Part shown: piece after piece, positions 7,859 to 16,083 of the stretch
Numbering within the stretch: the first letter of the stretch is position 1
Layout: each line of letters opens with the position of its first letter
Assembly (NCBI GenBank): GCA_016786465.1
Contig: JAEUWC010000014.1
Span: 1 to 64,000, forward strand
From: Bdellovibrionales bacterium
Lineage (GTDB): Bacteria > Bdellovibrionota > UBA1018
Length of the DNA: 64,000 bases
Direction: 5' to 3'
Notes under the pieces: model-generated
Seen by the model: only the letters and a program-made list of their open reading frames with translations
Databases searched by the model: none
Told to the model about the DNA's origin: nothing
Program-made: the position numbers and the translations under genes

Positions 7859-8871
7859 CGGATTCCAAAAACTTTCTCGCGCGGGGTGGTTGAAGTGACT
7901 TCGCCTGCGTCGTTTAAAAAGATTTTTCCGCCAAACGGGTCACGGTCGGGAACACTGGTTCTTTTACGATAGTTTTCCCACCACTTTTGCAAGGTCTTGT
8001 GGGGCACGTCCGTCGCACTTCGATATTCAGGAAGTTTCTTTAGGGCCGTCTTGAATCCATCGTTCAGTTGGTAAAAGAACTGGCTCAGAAAAAGCGCGTC
8101 CCTTTTCTTGACCAGCTTTTGCTTGGCTTCGTCAGTCGTTGCCCCGGAAATCATGAAATTCAAAAGTCGGATGCCTACTTCAAAGACGCCTCCGCTTTTG
8201 TCAAAGCGGGTGACTAGTCTTTGAATATACGCAGGCGCGCCGGGAACTTCCCCGGCTAGACGGTAAAATTTTTCTGCGTTTTGAAGGTCATCCAATTCAA
8301 AAAGATGGATATAGGCCAATCCCAGTGGAATTGCCCACGCGTTCTTCCAGTACTTCTCACGAAAAGCCTGGGGCATTTCCAAAAGTTCGCGGTTTCGGAA
8401 GCGTTCGCCTTTTTCCAAAAGAAGTTTTCCACCCCCGACATCGTTGCGAACGACCGTCAGAAAACTACCTCCGATGATGTAAAGTTCAGCGAATGCCGCG
8501 TCAATGTCGGTCGCCAGTTCAAGATCGAAATACACCGCTGAACGAACGCCGTCGGCGACACGTGCATAGGCAGGATCGGCCAAAAACCCAATAGTCAGGC
8601 TGTCGACCAAGCTTGCGGTGTGGCCGAACGCCATGGCCTTTGCCAATTCTGGATGCGTTTTTTCCGTCTTCGTTCGTGGCGGTTCGACCCACGACGCTTG
8701 GATTTCACTGGCTCGTCGATTCAAGTAAATTTGAAGGGCGAAAAGCGCGGCCAATGCGAAAGCAAGAAAAGCAAGATCGGTCCTTTCAGACACGCCCTCA
8801 TAACTGCGCGCGGTGTCAGCGTTTTTGCCGGATTCTAATGCGACTCTGGAATTGCGCCTGGTTTTTCCCAT
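7855..8871 (-). CDS. Membrane-anchored helical (TPR-like) protein, partner of the carboxylase-like gene
   Basis: A 338-residue protein with a cytoplasmic basic N-terminus and one membrane helix near residues 33-50 (LAFLAFALAALFALQIYLN). A largely alpha-helical domain follows with TPR-like pairs (for example FYRLAGEVPGAPAYIQRLV, a pattern typical of repeat proteins). I do not recognise a specific family. It shares a 4-nt stop/start overlap with the downstream gamma-carboxylase-like gene, so it is probably its translational partner. A substrate-recruiting or scaffold role is a guess. Its start codon lies directly next to the candidate sigma-54 promoter of the divergent pilin gene, so expression of the two transcription units may interfere or be coordinated. 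Confidence 0.7.
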   Translation of the reverse strand: MGKTRRNSRVALESGKNADTARSYEGVSERTDLAFLAFALAALFALQIYLNRRASEIQASWVEPPRTKTEKTHPELAKAMAFGHTASLVDSLTIGFLADPAYARVADGVRSAVYFDLELATDIDAAFAELYIIGGSFLTVVRNDVGGGKLLLEKGERFRNRELLEMPQAFREKYWKNAWAIPLGLAYIHLFELDDLQNAEKFYRLAGEVPGAPAYIQRLVTRFDKSGGVFEVGIRLLNFMISGATTDEAKQKLVKKRDALFLSQFFYQLNDGFKTALKKLPEYRSATDVPHKTLQKWWENYRKRTSVPDRDPFGGKIFLNDAGEVTSTTPREKVFGIR

Positions 8872-8874
8872 GCT
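8859..8874 (+). promoter_or_regulatory. Candidate sigma-54 promoter of the first pilin gene
   Basis: TGG at 8859-8861 and GCT at 8872-8874 are separated by exactly the 10 nt between GG and GC that sigma-54 promoters require (consensus TGGCAC-N5-TTGCW). The -24 element is TGGTTT and the -12 element ATGCT, so only the core is matched. Transcription would start near 8885, about 35 nt before the GTG start and its AGGAGA ribosome site. A sigma-54 activator is encoded nearby, and Myxococcus pilA is known to depend on sigma-54/PilR. Confidence 0.45.
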
Positions 8875-8920
8875 AGGATTAAAGGTAATCGAAAACTTCC
8901 GTCACTAGGAGACCAAAACC

Positions 8921-9511
8921 GTGAACAAAACCAAAAATAGGTTCAGCCTCAATTCAGAATCCGGATTCACCCTTGTCGAACTGATGATCGTCGTCGCGAT
9001 CATCGGGATTTTGGCGTCGATCGCCATCCCGAACTATCAAAAGTATCAAGCGCGTTCGCGCCAGACCGAAGCCAAGATTTCTTTGGCAGCTTTGTACACG
9101 GCTGAACAGGGTTATGTGGTTGAAGCGTCGACCTATTCGATGTGTTTGCAGAACATTGGCTATCAGCCGACCGGCAACTTGATCTACTACGCCACTGGAT
9201 TTGACGGTGCCGCGGACACTGGTCTTTGCGGCCCAACCGGCGCGACAGCTTGCAACCAATACTATTCAGCTGGAACGGCGACCGCTTGCGCGGCAACCGG
9301 CAGCGCGACTTCTGCTTTCCAATATGATGCGACGGCCAAGGTGGCGCAGGCTGCAGTGCTGACCGCTTCAAATACGCTGGCAGGGACGACGATGAACCAG
9401 TCGACCTTCACAGGGCAAGCTAAAGGAAACGTCACTTCAAGTGGCGCAGTGTATGACACCTGGACCGTAAACCAGCAAAAGACGATCACGAACACGGTTT
9501 CGGGAATCTAA
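8921..9511 (+). CDS. pilA: Type IV pilin (major pilin candidate)
   Basis: Structural subunit of the type IV pilus, 196 residues. Prepilin leader of 15 residues ending ESG, cleavage before Phe16, then the canonical N-methyl helix [18 protein letters not shown] with Glu20 as the mature Glu5. The rest is a globular head with several cysteines able to form disulfides. The GTG start at 8921 is supported by AGGAGA 8 nt upstream. PilD, encoded about 3 kb downstream, should process it. The N-terminal 45 residues are nearly identical to those of the next gene, showing a tandem duplication. Regulation probably involves sigma-54 (see the promoter just upstream). Confidence 0.93.
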   Translation: MNKTKNRFSLNSESGFTLVELMIVVAIIGILASIAIPNYQKYQARSRQTEAKISLAALYTAEQGYVVEASTYSMCLQNIGYQPTGNLIYYATGFDGAADTGLCGPTGATACNQYYSAGTATACAATGSATSAFQYDATAKVAQAAVLTASNTLAGTTMNQSTFTGQAKGNVTSSGAVYDTWTVNQQKTITNTVSGI

Positions 9512-9524
9512 AGTTCCTGATTTC

Positions 9525-10337
9525 ATGGTCAGACCTTTAGATCAACGCGGCTTCACGCTTGTGGAACTGATGATCGTAGTTGCGATCATTGGAATCCTGG
9601 CGTCGATCGCGATTCCGAATTATCAGAAGTACCAGGCCCGCACACGCCAGACGGAAGCAAAGATGGCGTTGGCGGCGATCTATACGGCTGAAAAAAGTTC
9701 GGCGACGGAATCATCGACCTATTCCGCCTGTCTTTCGAAGATCGGATACGGCGTCAGTGGGGGAAATCGTTACTACGTAACTGGATTTGAACCGACTGAC
9801 GCCGCAAACACTTCATGCGGGCCTGGCGGCGTGGATTCTTGCCTGCAACTTTTCAAGGTCGGCGGAATCGATCCTTGCGTAGCAACAGATGCCGCGTTCG
9901 ATGCAACGGCAAAGGTCAGTGCTCAGATTCCGACACCCGCAAAAGCTTCGGATCTAACGGGTTTCACTTACATCACCAAGGCACAGTTCTTGGCAGCAGC
10001 GGTTGGGAACGTATCGTCAGAACAGGCAACGGATGCTTGGACTGTCGATCAGGAAAAGAAGATCGTGAACGTTTGGAACGGCCTTAGTGCTCCGCAAGTC
10101 GCCAAGCCGAATCCCGCCGGCGGTGGATCCGGTTCGGTCGCTGGAAGCGGCGGCAGTGGTGGTGGATCAAGTGGTGGGCCCAGCGGCCCAGGCGCGGGTG
10201 GAAGCGGCGGCAGTGGTAGTGGCAGCGGCGGTTCAGGTGGTTCGGGCGGTGGTTCGCAAGCGGGTGGCGGATCGGCGGGCGGCAGCAGTGGCGGTTCGAC
10301 ACCCCAGGGTCAAAGCGTGAATCGGTACGGGCAGTAA
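9525..10337 (+). CDS. Second type IV pilin with a long Gly/Ser-rich C-terminal tail
   Basis: A 270-residue pilin paralogue lying 13 nt after the first. Leader of nine residues ending QRG, cleavage before Phe10, mature Glu5 at residue 14, then the same [20 protein letters not shown] helix. The head domain (to about residue 188) has paired cysteines. Residues about 199-260 are almost entirely Gly and Ser with a few Ala/Pro, followed by a short polar end ([10 protein letters not shown]). Ordinary pilins end at the head, so this tail would project from the fibre or from a tip position. It could be a minor or tip pilin, or an alternative major pilin. The repetitive GC-rich DNA may be slippage-prone. 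Confidence 0.9.
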   Translation: MVRPLDQRGFTLVELMIVVAIIGILASIAIPNYQKYQARTRQTEAKMALAAIYTAEKSSATESSTYSACLSKIGYGVSGGNRYYVTGFEPTDAANTSCGPGGVDSCLQLFKVGGIDPCVATDAAFDATAKVSAQIPTPAKASDLTGFTYITKAQFLAAAVGNVSSEQATDAWTVDQEKKIVNVWNGLSAPQVAKPNPAGGGSGSVAGSGGSGGGSSGGPSGPGAGGSGGSGSGSGGSGGSGGGSQAGGGSAGGSSGGSTPQGQSVNRYGQ

Positions 10338-10338
10338 G

Positions 10339-11280
10339 ATGTCAGCGACCCGAAAACCATTGGTTGAAATCCACGCAGTTGACCAAATTTTTCGCGCCGG
10401 ATTTTGGCTCAAGCCCGTTCAAGTCCTGCATCACGTTCAAATTCAAGTTCCTGAAAAATCAGTCTTTGGATTCTTGGGCGCCAACGGTGCGGGCAAGACA
10501 ACACTGATCCAACTTCTGGTCGGACTTCGCGCACCGACTCGTGGAACCGTTAAGGTCGGCGGGCATCTGGCAACGACGGCAAAAGCCCGCCGAAAAATCG
10601 GTTACCTACCCGAAAGACCGTACTTTTACGATCACCTGACGGGCGAAGACTTTCTAAAATACTTCGGTACTCTTTCAGGGATGACCCGAAACCAACTTCT
10701 GGATCGAATTCCAACGGTGCTTTCAACCGTGGGGATGACGGCAGCGAAGAACGTCGAACTTCGACGGTATTCAAAAGGCATGCTTCAAAGAATCGGGATC
10801 GCTCAGGCCATTTTGCATGAACCCGAACTTTTGGTTTTGGATGAACCCATGAGCGGGCTTGATCCGATTGGGCGAAAAGAAATTCGCGAATTGATCCTTA
10901 GCCTTTCGCAAGAAGGCCGGACGGTGTTCTTTAGTTCACATGTGATTCCCGACGTAGAAGCGATTTGCGACGAAGTAGCGCTGATTGATCAGGGACGAAT
11001 TTTGCAAAGTGGTCCGATCGGTGGACTTCTTTCCAAAGGCCCGATTCAAACCGAAATCGCTTTTTCTGGCGTCACCGCCGCCAACGCAAAAAAAATTGAA
11101 GAACTGATGCGAATTCAGGAAATGCCCGACGGGATTCGCGCGATCGTGACTTCGCAAGTTTCGGCTAACGACGCGCTTTCAAGTCTGATCAAGAAAGGTG
11201 CACGAATTCTTTGGGTCAGTCCGATTCGGCCATCTCTTGAAGATTTTTTCAAAAGCACTAAGGAAGGAGGGTCCGCGTGA
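10339..11280 (+). CDS. pilH: ABC transporter ATP-binding protein PilH-like
   Basis: Cytoplasmic ATPase subunit of an ABC transporter, 313 residues. Walker A GANGAGKTT is near residue 50, the signature is RYSKGMLQRIGIAQA, Walker B is LLVLDEPMSGLDP, and the switch His lies in FFSSHVIPDVE. The C-terminal extension of about 80 residues is of the Nod/CcmA-like exporter type. In Myxococcus xanthus an ABC ATPase/permease pair (PilH/PilI) sits at this exact place after pilA and is required for piliation; the order here (pilA-pilH-pilI-pilD) supports the same naming. The Myxococcus pilG equivalent is not seen. It follows the pilin stop almost immediately and its own stop overlaps the GTG of the permease gene. 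Confidence 0.85.
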   Translation: MSATRKPLVEIHAVDQIFRAGFWLKPVQVLHHVQIQVPEKSVFGFLGANGAGKTTLIQLLVGLRAPTRGTVKVGGHLATTAKARRKIGYLPERPYFYDHLTGEDFLKYFGTLSGMTRNQLLDRIPTVLSTVGMTAAKNVELRRYSKGMLQRIGIAQAILHEPELLVLDEPMSGLDPIGRKEIRELILSLSQEGRTVFFSSHVIPDVEAICDEVALIDQGRILQSGPIGGLLSKGPIQTEIAFSGVTAANAKKIEELMRIQEMPDGIRAIVTSQVSANDALSSLIKKGARILWVSPIRPSLEDFFKSTKEGGSA

Positions 11281-12092
11281 ATGTAAGCCGACGTGGATTG
11301 ACTCCAAGCCTTCCGGTGATCCTAAGTATCGCAAGGGTCAGTTTTTTCGAAATCCTTCGGGAAAAGATTTTGTACATCACCCTGATGATGACGGCCCTTT
11401 TGATGTTCCTGGGGTTTGCGGCATCCCGTCTTTTCTTCATTCGCCCAGATCGCGTGATTTTGGATTTTGGCCTAAGTGCCGTCAATATCAGCATGAGCAT
11501 ACTTGCGATTCTGATCGCGGGATATCAGATTGGGCGAGAAGTGGATCGGCGAACCATTCACATCGCGTTGGTTCGTCCGATTTCCAGAGGACAGTTTCTT
11601 TTGGGAAAATTCGCGGGAATCAAATGCATTTTGATCCTGAATTGGTTGCTTCTGTCGGCTGGATACGTTGTGATTTTGGGGCTTTCATCCCACGAAGGCT
11701 TCACCGAACACCTTCACGCCACACTTTTTTGGGCGTTAGGGCTTTTGTTATTTCAAAGTGTGGTCCTTGCTGCAGTGGGAATTTTTCTTTCTACTTTCAC
11801 AACCGCTGCGCTTTCTTGGATGATCTGCACGGGCTTTTACTTGATTGGAAACAATATTTCTCAGATCCGATTGCTGGCCATCAAAACCAAGAACGTTTTC
11901 GTGGCAGGGTCGCTGAACGGATTGACTTGGATTTTTCCGAACCTAGAACATTTTAGCTTGGGCACCCAGGTGACCTACGGCCTTCCGATTGTGACCGAAG
12001 CCGCAGTGACGGCAATCGTGTATTCGGCAGTTTATTCGGCACTGGTTCTGCTTTTAGCGGTTCTTTCGGTGCAGAAACGAGAACTGAATTGA
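11277..12092 (+). CDS. pilI: ABC transporter permease PilI-like
   Basis: A 271-residue integral membrane protein with about six hydrophobic helices, the ABC-2 type permease partner of the preceding ATPase. Recognisable features are the N-terminal cytoplasmic helix before the first membrane span (ARVSFFEILREKILYITLMM) and the conserved loop REVDRRTIHIALVRPISRGQF, typical of ABC-2 permeases. The GTG start overlaps the pilH stop (GTGA), so the two subunits are probably made in equal amounts. The transported substrate is unknown even in Myxococcus; a role in pilus assembly rests on gene order. The stop overlaps the TTG start of pilD. Confidence 0.82.
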   Translation: MNVSRRGLTPSLPVILSIARVSFFEILREKILYITLMMTALLMFLGFAASRLFFIRPDRVILDFGLSAVNISMSILAILIAGYQIGREVDRRTIHIALVRPISRGQFLLGKFAGIKCILILNWLLLSAGYVVILGLSSHEGFTEHLHATLFWALGLLLFQSVVLAAVGIFLSTFTTAALSWMICTGFYLIGNNISQIRLLAIKTKNVFVAGSLNGLTWIFPNLEHFSLGTQVTYGLPIVTEAAVTAIVYSAVYSALVLLLAVLSVQKRELN

Positions 12093-12892
12093 ATTTGAAC
12101 TTAAGCCCCGTATGGATCACAGGGTTTTCTGCTGGAATGGGCCTTCTTTTTGGAAGCTTTGCCACGGTTTTGGTCAGCCGAGTCCCACAAAAGAAGTCGA
12201 TCATCAAGCCAGCCAGTCATTGTCCACATTGCAAGACTCCGATTCGCTGGTTTCACAACATTCCGGTCCTGGGCTACCTGATCCAGCAAGGAAAGTGCGC
12301 TAGCTGCAAAAAAGAAATTTCAGTTCGGTATCCGCTGATTGAATTATTGACGATGCTTCTTTTTGTAACTTGCGCCCAAAAATTTGGTGTCGACCTAGGG
12401 CTATTTCTTCGCGACTGGGTTTTCATGGTGCTTCTGATTTCGATCGCTTTCATCGATCTTGAACACAGAATCATCCCAGATCGGTTAAGCCTACCGGGCC
12501 TGGCTTGGGGACTTTTGACTAGCCCGTTGAATGACCAGCCGGGTTGGATGCAATCCCTGATCGGCGCGGCTTTGGGATTTGGAATTTTCTATGCCTTGGC
12601 TTGGTTCTATCAGTGGCGCACGGGGCGCTCGGGCCTAGGTGGTGGTGACATCAAGTTTCTGGCCATGTTAGGCGCATATGTCGGTCCGATGGGTGTTTTG
12701 CAAACGATCTTAATCAGTTCGGTCTTGGGAAGCGTCGTCGGAATTTTTGTGGGCTGGGTTTCGACCCGTGGGGTCAAGAACGGTAGCTTGATGAAAACTT
12801 CCATTCCCTATGGACCGTTCTTGGCAGTGGGGGCCCTTGCGGCGTATCTTCTAGGTGAAATTCTATGGACCCCATACTTGAATCCGACCTAG
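12089..12892 (+). CDS. pilD: Prepilin peptidase / N-methyltransferase PilD
   Basis: Bifunctional membrane aspartyl protease that cuts prepilin leaders and methylates the new N-terminus. At 267 residues it carries the N-terminal domain with two zinc-binding CxxC pairs (CPHC and CASC, about residues 45-75). Both catalytic Asp motifs are present: FIDLEHRIIPD and the GxGD-type GLGGGDIK. Multiple hydrophobic helices surround them. The TTG start at 12089 overlaps the pilI stop (TTGA); no better start lies nearby. It should process the two pilins encoded upstream. The last 28 bases overlap the next gene. Confidence 0.94.
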   Translation: MNLNLSPVWITGFSAGMGLLFGSFATVLVSRVPQKKSIIKPASHCPHCKTPIRWFHNIPVLGYLIQQGKCASCKKEISVRYPLIELLTMLLFVTCAQKFGVDLGLFLRDWVFMVLLISIAFIDLEHRIIPDRLSLPGLAWGLLTSPLNDQPGWMQSLIGAALGFGIFYALAWFYQWRTGRSGLGGGDIKFLAMLGAYVGPMGVLQTILISSVLGSVVGIFVGWVSTRGVKNGSLMKTSIPYGPFLAVGALAAYLLGEILWTPYLNPT

Positions 12893-13479
12893 GTACCGAA
12901 CGTTGGGCGAAAGCCGAATGGCGAACGTTTGAACTTTGGGAGCGGATCGAAGCCAGGCTGAAGCGAAGAAAGCGGATCATCATTGGATCTGCCGTGGTTG
13001 TTTTTTTCATGCTTTCTTCCATCCCCGTTGTTCAAGATCGCCTTCCTGCTTGGCGATCCAGGATGGCCGCACGGGATCTGGCCCGGGAAATCAGTCGCGC
13101 ACAGGTTTTAGCGGGGATCAGTTTTTCGGCCATTCGTTTAAGGTTCACGGATCGAAAGAGAATGACTTTTGAAGTGACAGGACACACGGATTGTCGGCAC
13201 ACCGAATCCGGATTTCCGATTCGCGCTGGGATTTTGAAATCGCGTTCAGAACTTCAAATCCTGTCCAAGGATCAGCAAGGAAACTTTGGTTTGGCGCAGC
13301 TGGTCGATGAATTCTGCTTTCAGTCGCGCGAAGGGGTCAGTTTTGCGAAAGCGACTGATCCAAATGTTCAAGCTTTAGGATTTGCGGTTTTGCCGGCGGC
13401 CGATGTTGATGCAATGCGAAGCGATCGTCTTTCGCTACTGGTCCTGAGCGGACCTTCGGCAGAAATTTCCTACGAGTAG
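12865..13479 (+). CDS. GspH/FimT-like membrane protein lacking a prepilin cleavage site
   Basis: A 204-residue protein with an unusually long charged cytoplasmic N-terminus (about 37 residues), one membrane helix (IIIGSAVVVFFMLSSIPVV) and an extracytoplasmic domain. The stretch RMAARDLAREISRAQVLA resembles the helix after the membrane span in GspH/FimT pseudopilins (ARDLxxxLxxARxxAI), and the rest is beta-rich. No G/FxxxE prepilin motif is present, so PilD would not be expected to process it. The ATG at 12865 has AGGTGA upstream and lies inside the end of pilD (28-nt overlap), implying coupled translation. Position between pilD and pilM suggests an accessory pilus-assembly role; identity is tentative. 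Confidence 0.6.
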   Translation: MDPILESDLGTERWAKAEWRTFELWERIEARLKRRKRIIIGSAVVVFFMLSSIPVVQDRLPAWRSRMAARDLAREISRAQVLAGISFSAIRLRFTDRKRMTFEVTGHTDCRHTESGFPIRAGILKSRSELQILSKDQQGNFGLAQLVDEFCFQSREGVSFAKATDPNVQALGFAVLPAADVDAMRSDRLSLLVLSGPSAEISYE

Positions 13480-13484
13480 ATTTA

Positions 13485-13512
13485 TTGACGCATCCTGGTG
13501 ACCTGCTACACT
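13485..13512 (+). promoter_or_regulatory. Candidate sigma-70 promoter of the pilM-pilQ operon
   Basis: TTGACG (13485-13490) and TACACT (13507-13512) are 16 nt apart in the 48-nt gap before pilM. Transcription would start near 13519, with GAGGA just before the ATG at 13528 as ribosome site. This would let the assembly genes be expressed independently of the pilin/ABC transporter genes. Confidence 0.45.
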
Positions 13513-13527
13513 TGTCCATGAGGATCC

Positions 13528-14718
13528 ATGGCAGGAACCGATACCGGAATCGAAGCACCCCCACAGGGACCGCCGACTGACGCCCCAAAAGACGACCAAG
13601 CTGGTCAGAAAAAAAAGGCGTCCATCGGGGAAAAAATTTCCCAGTTCTTCGCGAAGCTAAAAATGAGCGGCGTCGGAGCAGGTGGAAGTTCGTCTTCCGT
13701 CATCGGATTGAGCGTCGGATCGTCCTCGGTAAAAGTGGTCGAGCTGATCAAAAAGGGAAAAAGTTTTCACCTGCATCACTTTGGTTTGGCGCAGCTTCCG
13801 GAAGATGCTGTCATCAATCGTGAAATCATCAATCCGGTTGCTGTGATTGAAGCGATCAAATCCTTGGTCGCGCAGATTCAGATCGCGTCCAGGCCCGTCT
13901 GTACTTCGATTTCGGGCAACGCCGTTTTTATCAAGCGCCTGACTGTCGAAGCGCCGAATCAACGCGAACTGAAAGAAGCCGTTTACTGGGAAGCCGAACA
14001 GTACCTGCCCTTTGATCCAAGCGAAGTGGTTTTGGATTTTCATCAAATCGGAAAGCGCGACAAAACCTTCGACGTTCTTTTGGTCGGTGCAAAACGTTCA
14101 GCCGTGGAAAGCTATGTCGGTTGTATCGAAGACGCGGGTTTGAAAGCAAAACAGGTCGATGTGGACTTCTTTGCCATGCAGGATTCATTTGAATTGAATT
14201 ACCCGCAAAATCCGGCAGAAGCGGTTTGTTTGGTGGATGTCGGAGCATCTTCAACAAAGATTTCAATCGTTCAAGAAGGCGTTCCTGTGTTCACCAAGGA
14301 TTCGCCCATGGGTGGGGCGGCACTGACCGCCGAAATCCAAAAGCAGTTGAATCTGAATTTCACGGACGCTGAAACTTTGAAAACAGGTGCGGCGGCTGGC
14401 GGTGTTCCGCAGGAAGTCAGCGATTTGATGGCGGCTTCGGCAGAACAAATTGCCGGAGAAATTAAGCAAACGCTGGAAGTTTATCATGCGACCGGGACAG
14501 GTGCCCCGGTTGCCTATGTTTTGGTTTCAGGCGGAGGATCAAAGGTTCCCCAGTTCGCAAAGATCGTGGAAGACGGCTGCGGACTTCCCACGCAGGTTGC
14601 AAACCCCTTCAATGCGATTTCTTATGATTCCGGCGTTTTTACGCAGGAATACTTGGCTCAGATTGCTCCACTTGCGGCGGTACCGGTGGGTTTGGCCTTA
14701 AGGGCGGCGCAGGGCTAA
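13528..14718 (+). CDS. pilM: Type IV pilus assembly protein PilM
   Basis: Actin-like cytoplasmic ATPase-fold protein that binds the N-terminal tail of PilN to form the inner-membrane alignment complex. The 396-residue protein shows the family opening IGLSVGSSSVKVVEL, the central ELKEAVYWEAEQYLPFDPSEVVLDF and the phosphate-binding VDVGASSTKISIV, with VSGGGSKVPQF near the end. It carries an N-terminal extension of about 55 residues rich in Pro, Lys and Gly that normal PilM proteins lack; this may be a flexible docking tail. The ATG follows GAGGA at good spacing. First gene of the pilMNOPQ set. Confidence 0.94.
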   Translation: MAGTDTGIEAPPQGPPTDAPKDDQAGQKKKASIGEKISQFFAKLKMSGVGAGGSSSSVIGLSVGSSSVKVVELIKKGKSFHLHHFGLAQLPEDAVINREIINPVAVIEAIKSLVAQIQIASRPVCTSISGNAVFIKRLTVEAPNQRELKEAVYWEAEQYLPFDPSEVVLDFHQIGKRDKTFDVLLVGAKRSAVESYVGCIEDAGLKAKQVDVDFFAMQDSFELNYPQNPAEAVCLVDVGASSTKISIVQEGVPVFTKDSPMGGAALTAEIQKQLNLNFTDAETLKTGAAAGGVPQEVSDLMAASAEQIAGEIKQTLEVYHATGTGAPVAYVLVSGGGSKVPQFAKIVEDGCGLPTQVANPFNAISYDSGVFTQEYLAQIAPLAAVPVGLALRAAQG

Positions 14719-14721
14719 GAC

Positions 14722-15393
14722 ATGATCAAGATTAACCTGTACGTCAAACGCGGTTCGAAAGCAGAAGTTGGAAAGTCCAAGGGTGGACTTTTGGACCAGC
14801 TTCGCGACCTGACCAAGGGAGACGGAATTTCCCAAGCGGCGTTAGCGAAGTTGGGCGACAACCCGATCGAAACGCTGAAGAATCTTCCGATTCGTCCATT
14901 GATCCTGCCAGCGATCGCGTTTTTTCTAGGCGGCGACATTCTGGAAGAAATCAAAGCCAAAGACCTGGCCGAAGCTGAAGCTGTGGTTTCGGCTCTTCGA
15001 CAAGATCAGACCAAGGTTCAAGCTGAATTGGCCAAGTACAAGGGTTTGGATCAGATCAAGGCACAGCTGGAATCGGTTGAACGCGAAATTCGAACGAAGC
15101 TCACGGTGATCGCCGAATTGATTCGTGATCGCGAAACGCCACCGAAAATGATGATGGCGATTTCAAACGCAATTCCCAAGGATGCTTGGTTGATTGACTT
15201 CACGGTGAAGCAGAATCAACTGATCTTCAAGGGTGGGGCCATCGGTTTCAATCCGGTGACGGATTTCATGCGTTCACTGGAAGAATCCGTATTTTTCAAA
15301 GACGTAACGCTCAAGGGAACCCAACAAGGGAAAGACGCCAAGGGCAACCAGATCGCGACTTTTGAAATTTCAGCCAGCCGGAGGGACCAGTAG
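14722..15393 (+). CDS. pilN: Type IV pilus assembly protein PilN
   Basis: Bitopic inner-membrane protein linking cytoplasmic PilM to periplasmic PilO. The 223-residue product begins MIKINLY, matching the conserved PilN tail (INLLPYR-like) that binds PilM. An extended cytoplasmic segment of about 50 residues precedes the membrane helix (about residues 55-75), then comes a coiled-coil and a ferredoxin-like periplasmic domain (PKDAWLIDFTVKQNQLIFKG). The spacing between tail and membrane helix is longer than in Gammaproteobacteria. It lies 3 nt after pilM and directly abuts pilO. Confidence 0.9.
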   Translation: MIKINLYVKRGSKAEVGKSKGGLLDQLRDLTKGDGISQAALAKLGDNPIETLKNLPIRPLILPAIAFFLGGDILEEIKAKDLAEAEAVVSALRQDQTKVQAELAKYKGLDQIKAQLESVEREIRTKLTVIAELIRDRETPPKMMMAISNAIPKDAWLIDFTVKQNQLIFKGGAIGFNPVTDFMRSLEESVFFKDVTLKGTQQGKDAKGNQIATFEISASRRDQ

Positions 15394-16083
15394 ATGGACG
15401 GTTCCCAGCTGATGGAAAAACTTCGAGAAATTCTGCCTAAGATTCCGTTCCTGCCATTGACGGCGTTGTACTTGGGTTACTTGGGTTACGACTACTACAC
15501 CTTCATTGACGATCCGAATTCCGCTTTGAACCAGAAGAAAGCTGAAGGCGAGAAGGTCAAAGTCGAAACCCAGAAACTTCAGAAGAAAGTCGCCGAACAA
15601 AAGGAATACGCTTCGAAGCTTGAAGGAAAGCGCGCTGAAATTCGTCAGATGGCGGCTGACCTGGATGCCATGAAGGGGACTATCGGCGATGTCGTCAACG
15701 TTCCGGACTTTATGCGCGACCACCTGATGGAAGCCAAGAAAGTCGGAATGACGGTTTTGGGTTTGAAGCCAACCGACAAGGGACGAACCGAATACTACGG
15801 CATTCAGAATTTCGAACTGAATTTTCGTTCCGTGTACATGCAGCTGATGGTTTTTCTGGATCGTGTTTCCAAATCTTCAAAGATTGTTCGCGTGGAAAAC
15901 ATCACGATCAAGCCGGTGGGGTCCAGCCTTTCAAGGTACGTGGAACTTCAGGGTACTTTGCAGCTTCGCACTTATTTCTATATGGGGTCAAACGCCGATC
16001 AGTTAGCTGCTGAAAGCAGGCAGGACACGCCGCTTTTGCAAATCAAAGTCGCGGATCCCAAAGCAAAGGGGGGCAAGAAATGA
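15394..16083 (+). CDS. pilO: Type IV pilus assembly protein PilO
   Basis: Inner-membrane protein that dimerises with PilN in the periplasm and contacts PilP. At 229 residues it has one membrane segment near residues 15-35, a Lys/Glu-rich coiled-coil at about 45-100, and the ferredoxin-like domain. The latter shows the family motif YYGIQNFELNFRSVYMQLMVFLDR (key residues Y, N, F, L). The start codon follows the pilN stop with no gap, and its stop overlaps the pilP ATG (ATGA). Confidence 0.9.
   Translation: MDGSQLMEKLREILPKIPFLPLTALYLGYLGYDYYTFIDDPNSALNQKKAEGEKVKVETQKLQKKVAEQKEYASKLEGKRAEIRQMAADLDAMKGTIGDVVNVPDFMRDHLMEAKKVGMTVLGLKPTDKGRTEYYGIQNFELNFRSVYMQLMVFLDRVSKSSKIVRVENITIKPVGSSLSRYVELQGTLQLRTYFYMGSNADQLAAESRQDTPLLQIKVADPKAKGGKK

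Noticed and set aside
10084-10320. Open frames on both strands through the Gly/Ser-coding repeat of the second pilin
   Set aside because: They come from the GC-rich repeated codons; they encode His/Arg- or Arg/Val-rich runs with no start signal and lie wholly inside the pilin gene.
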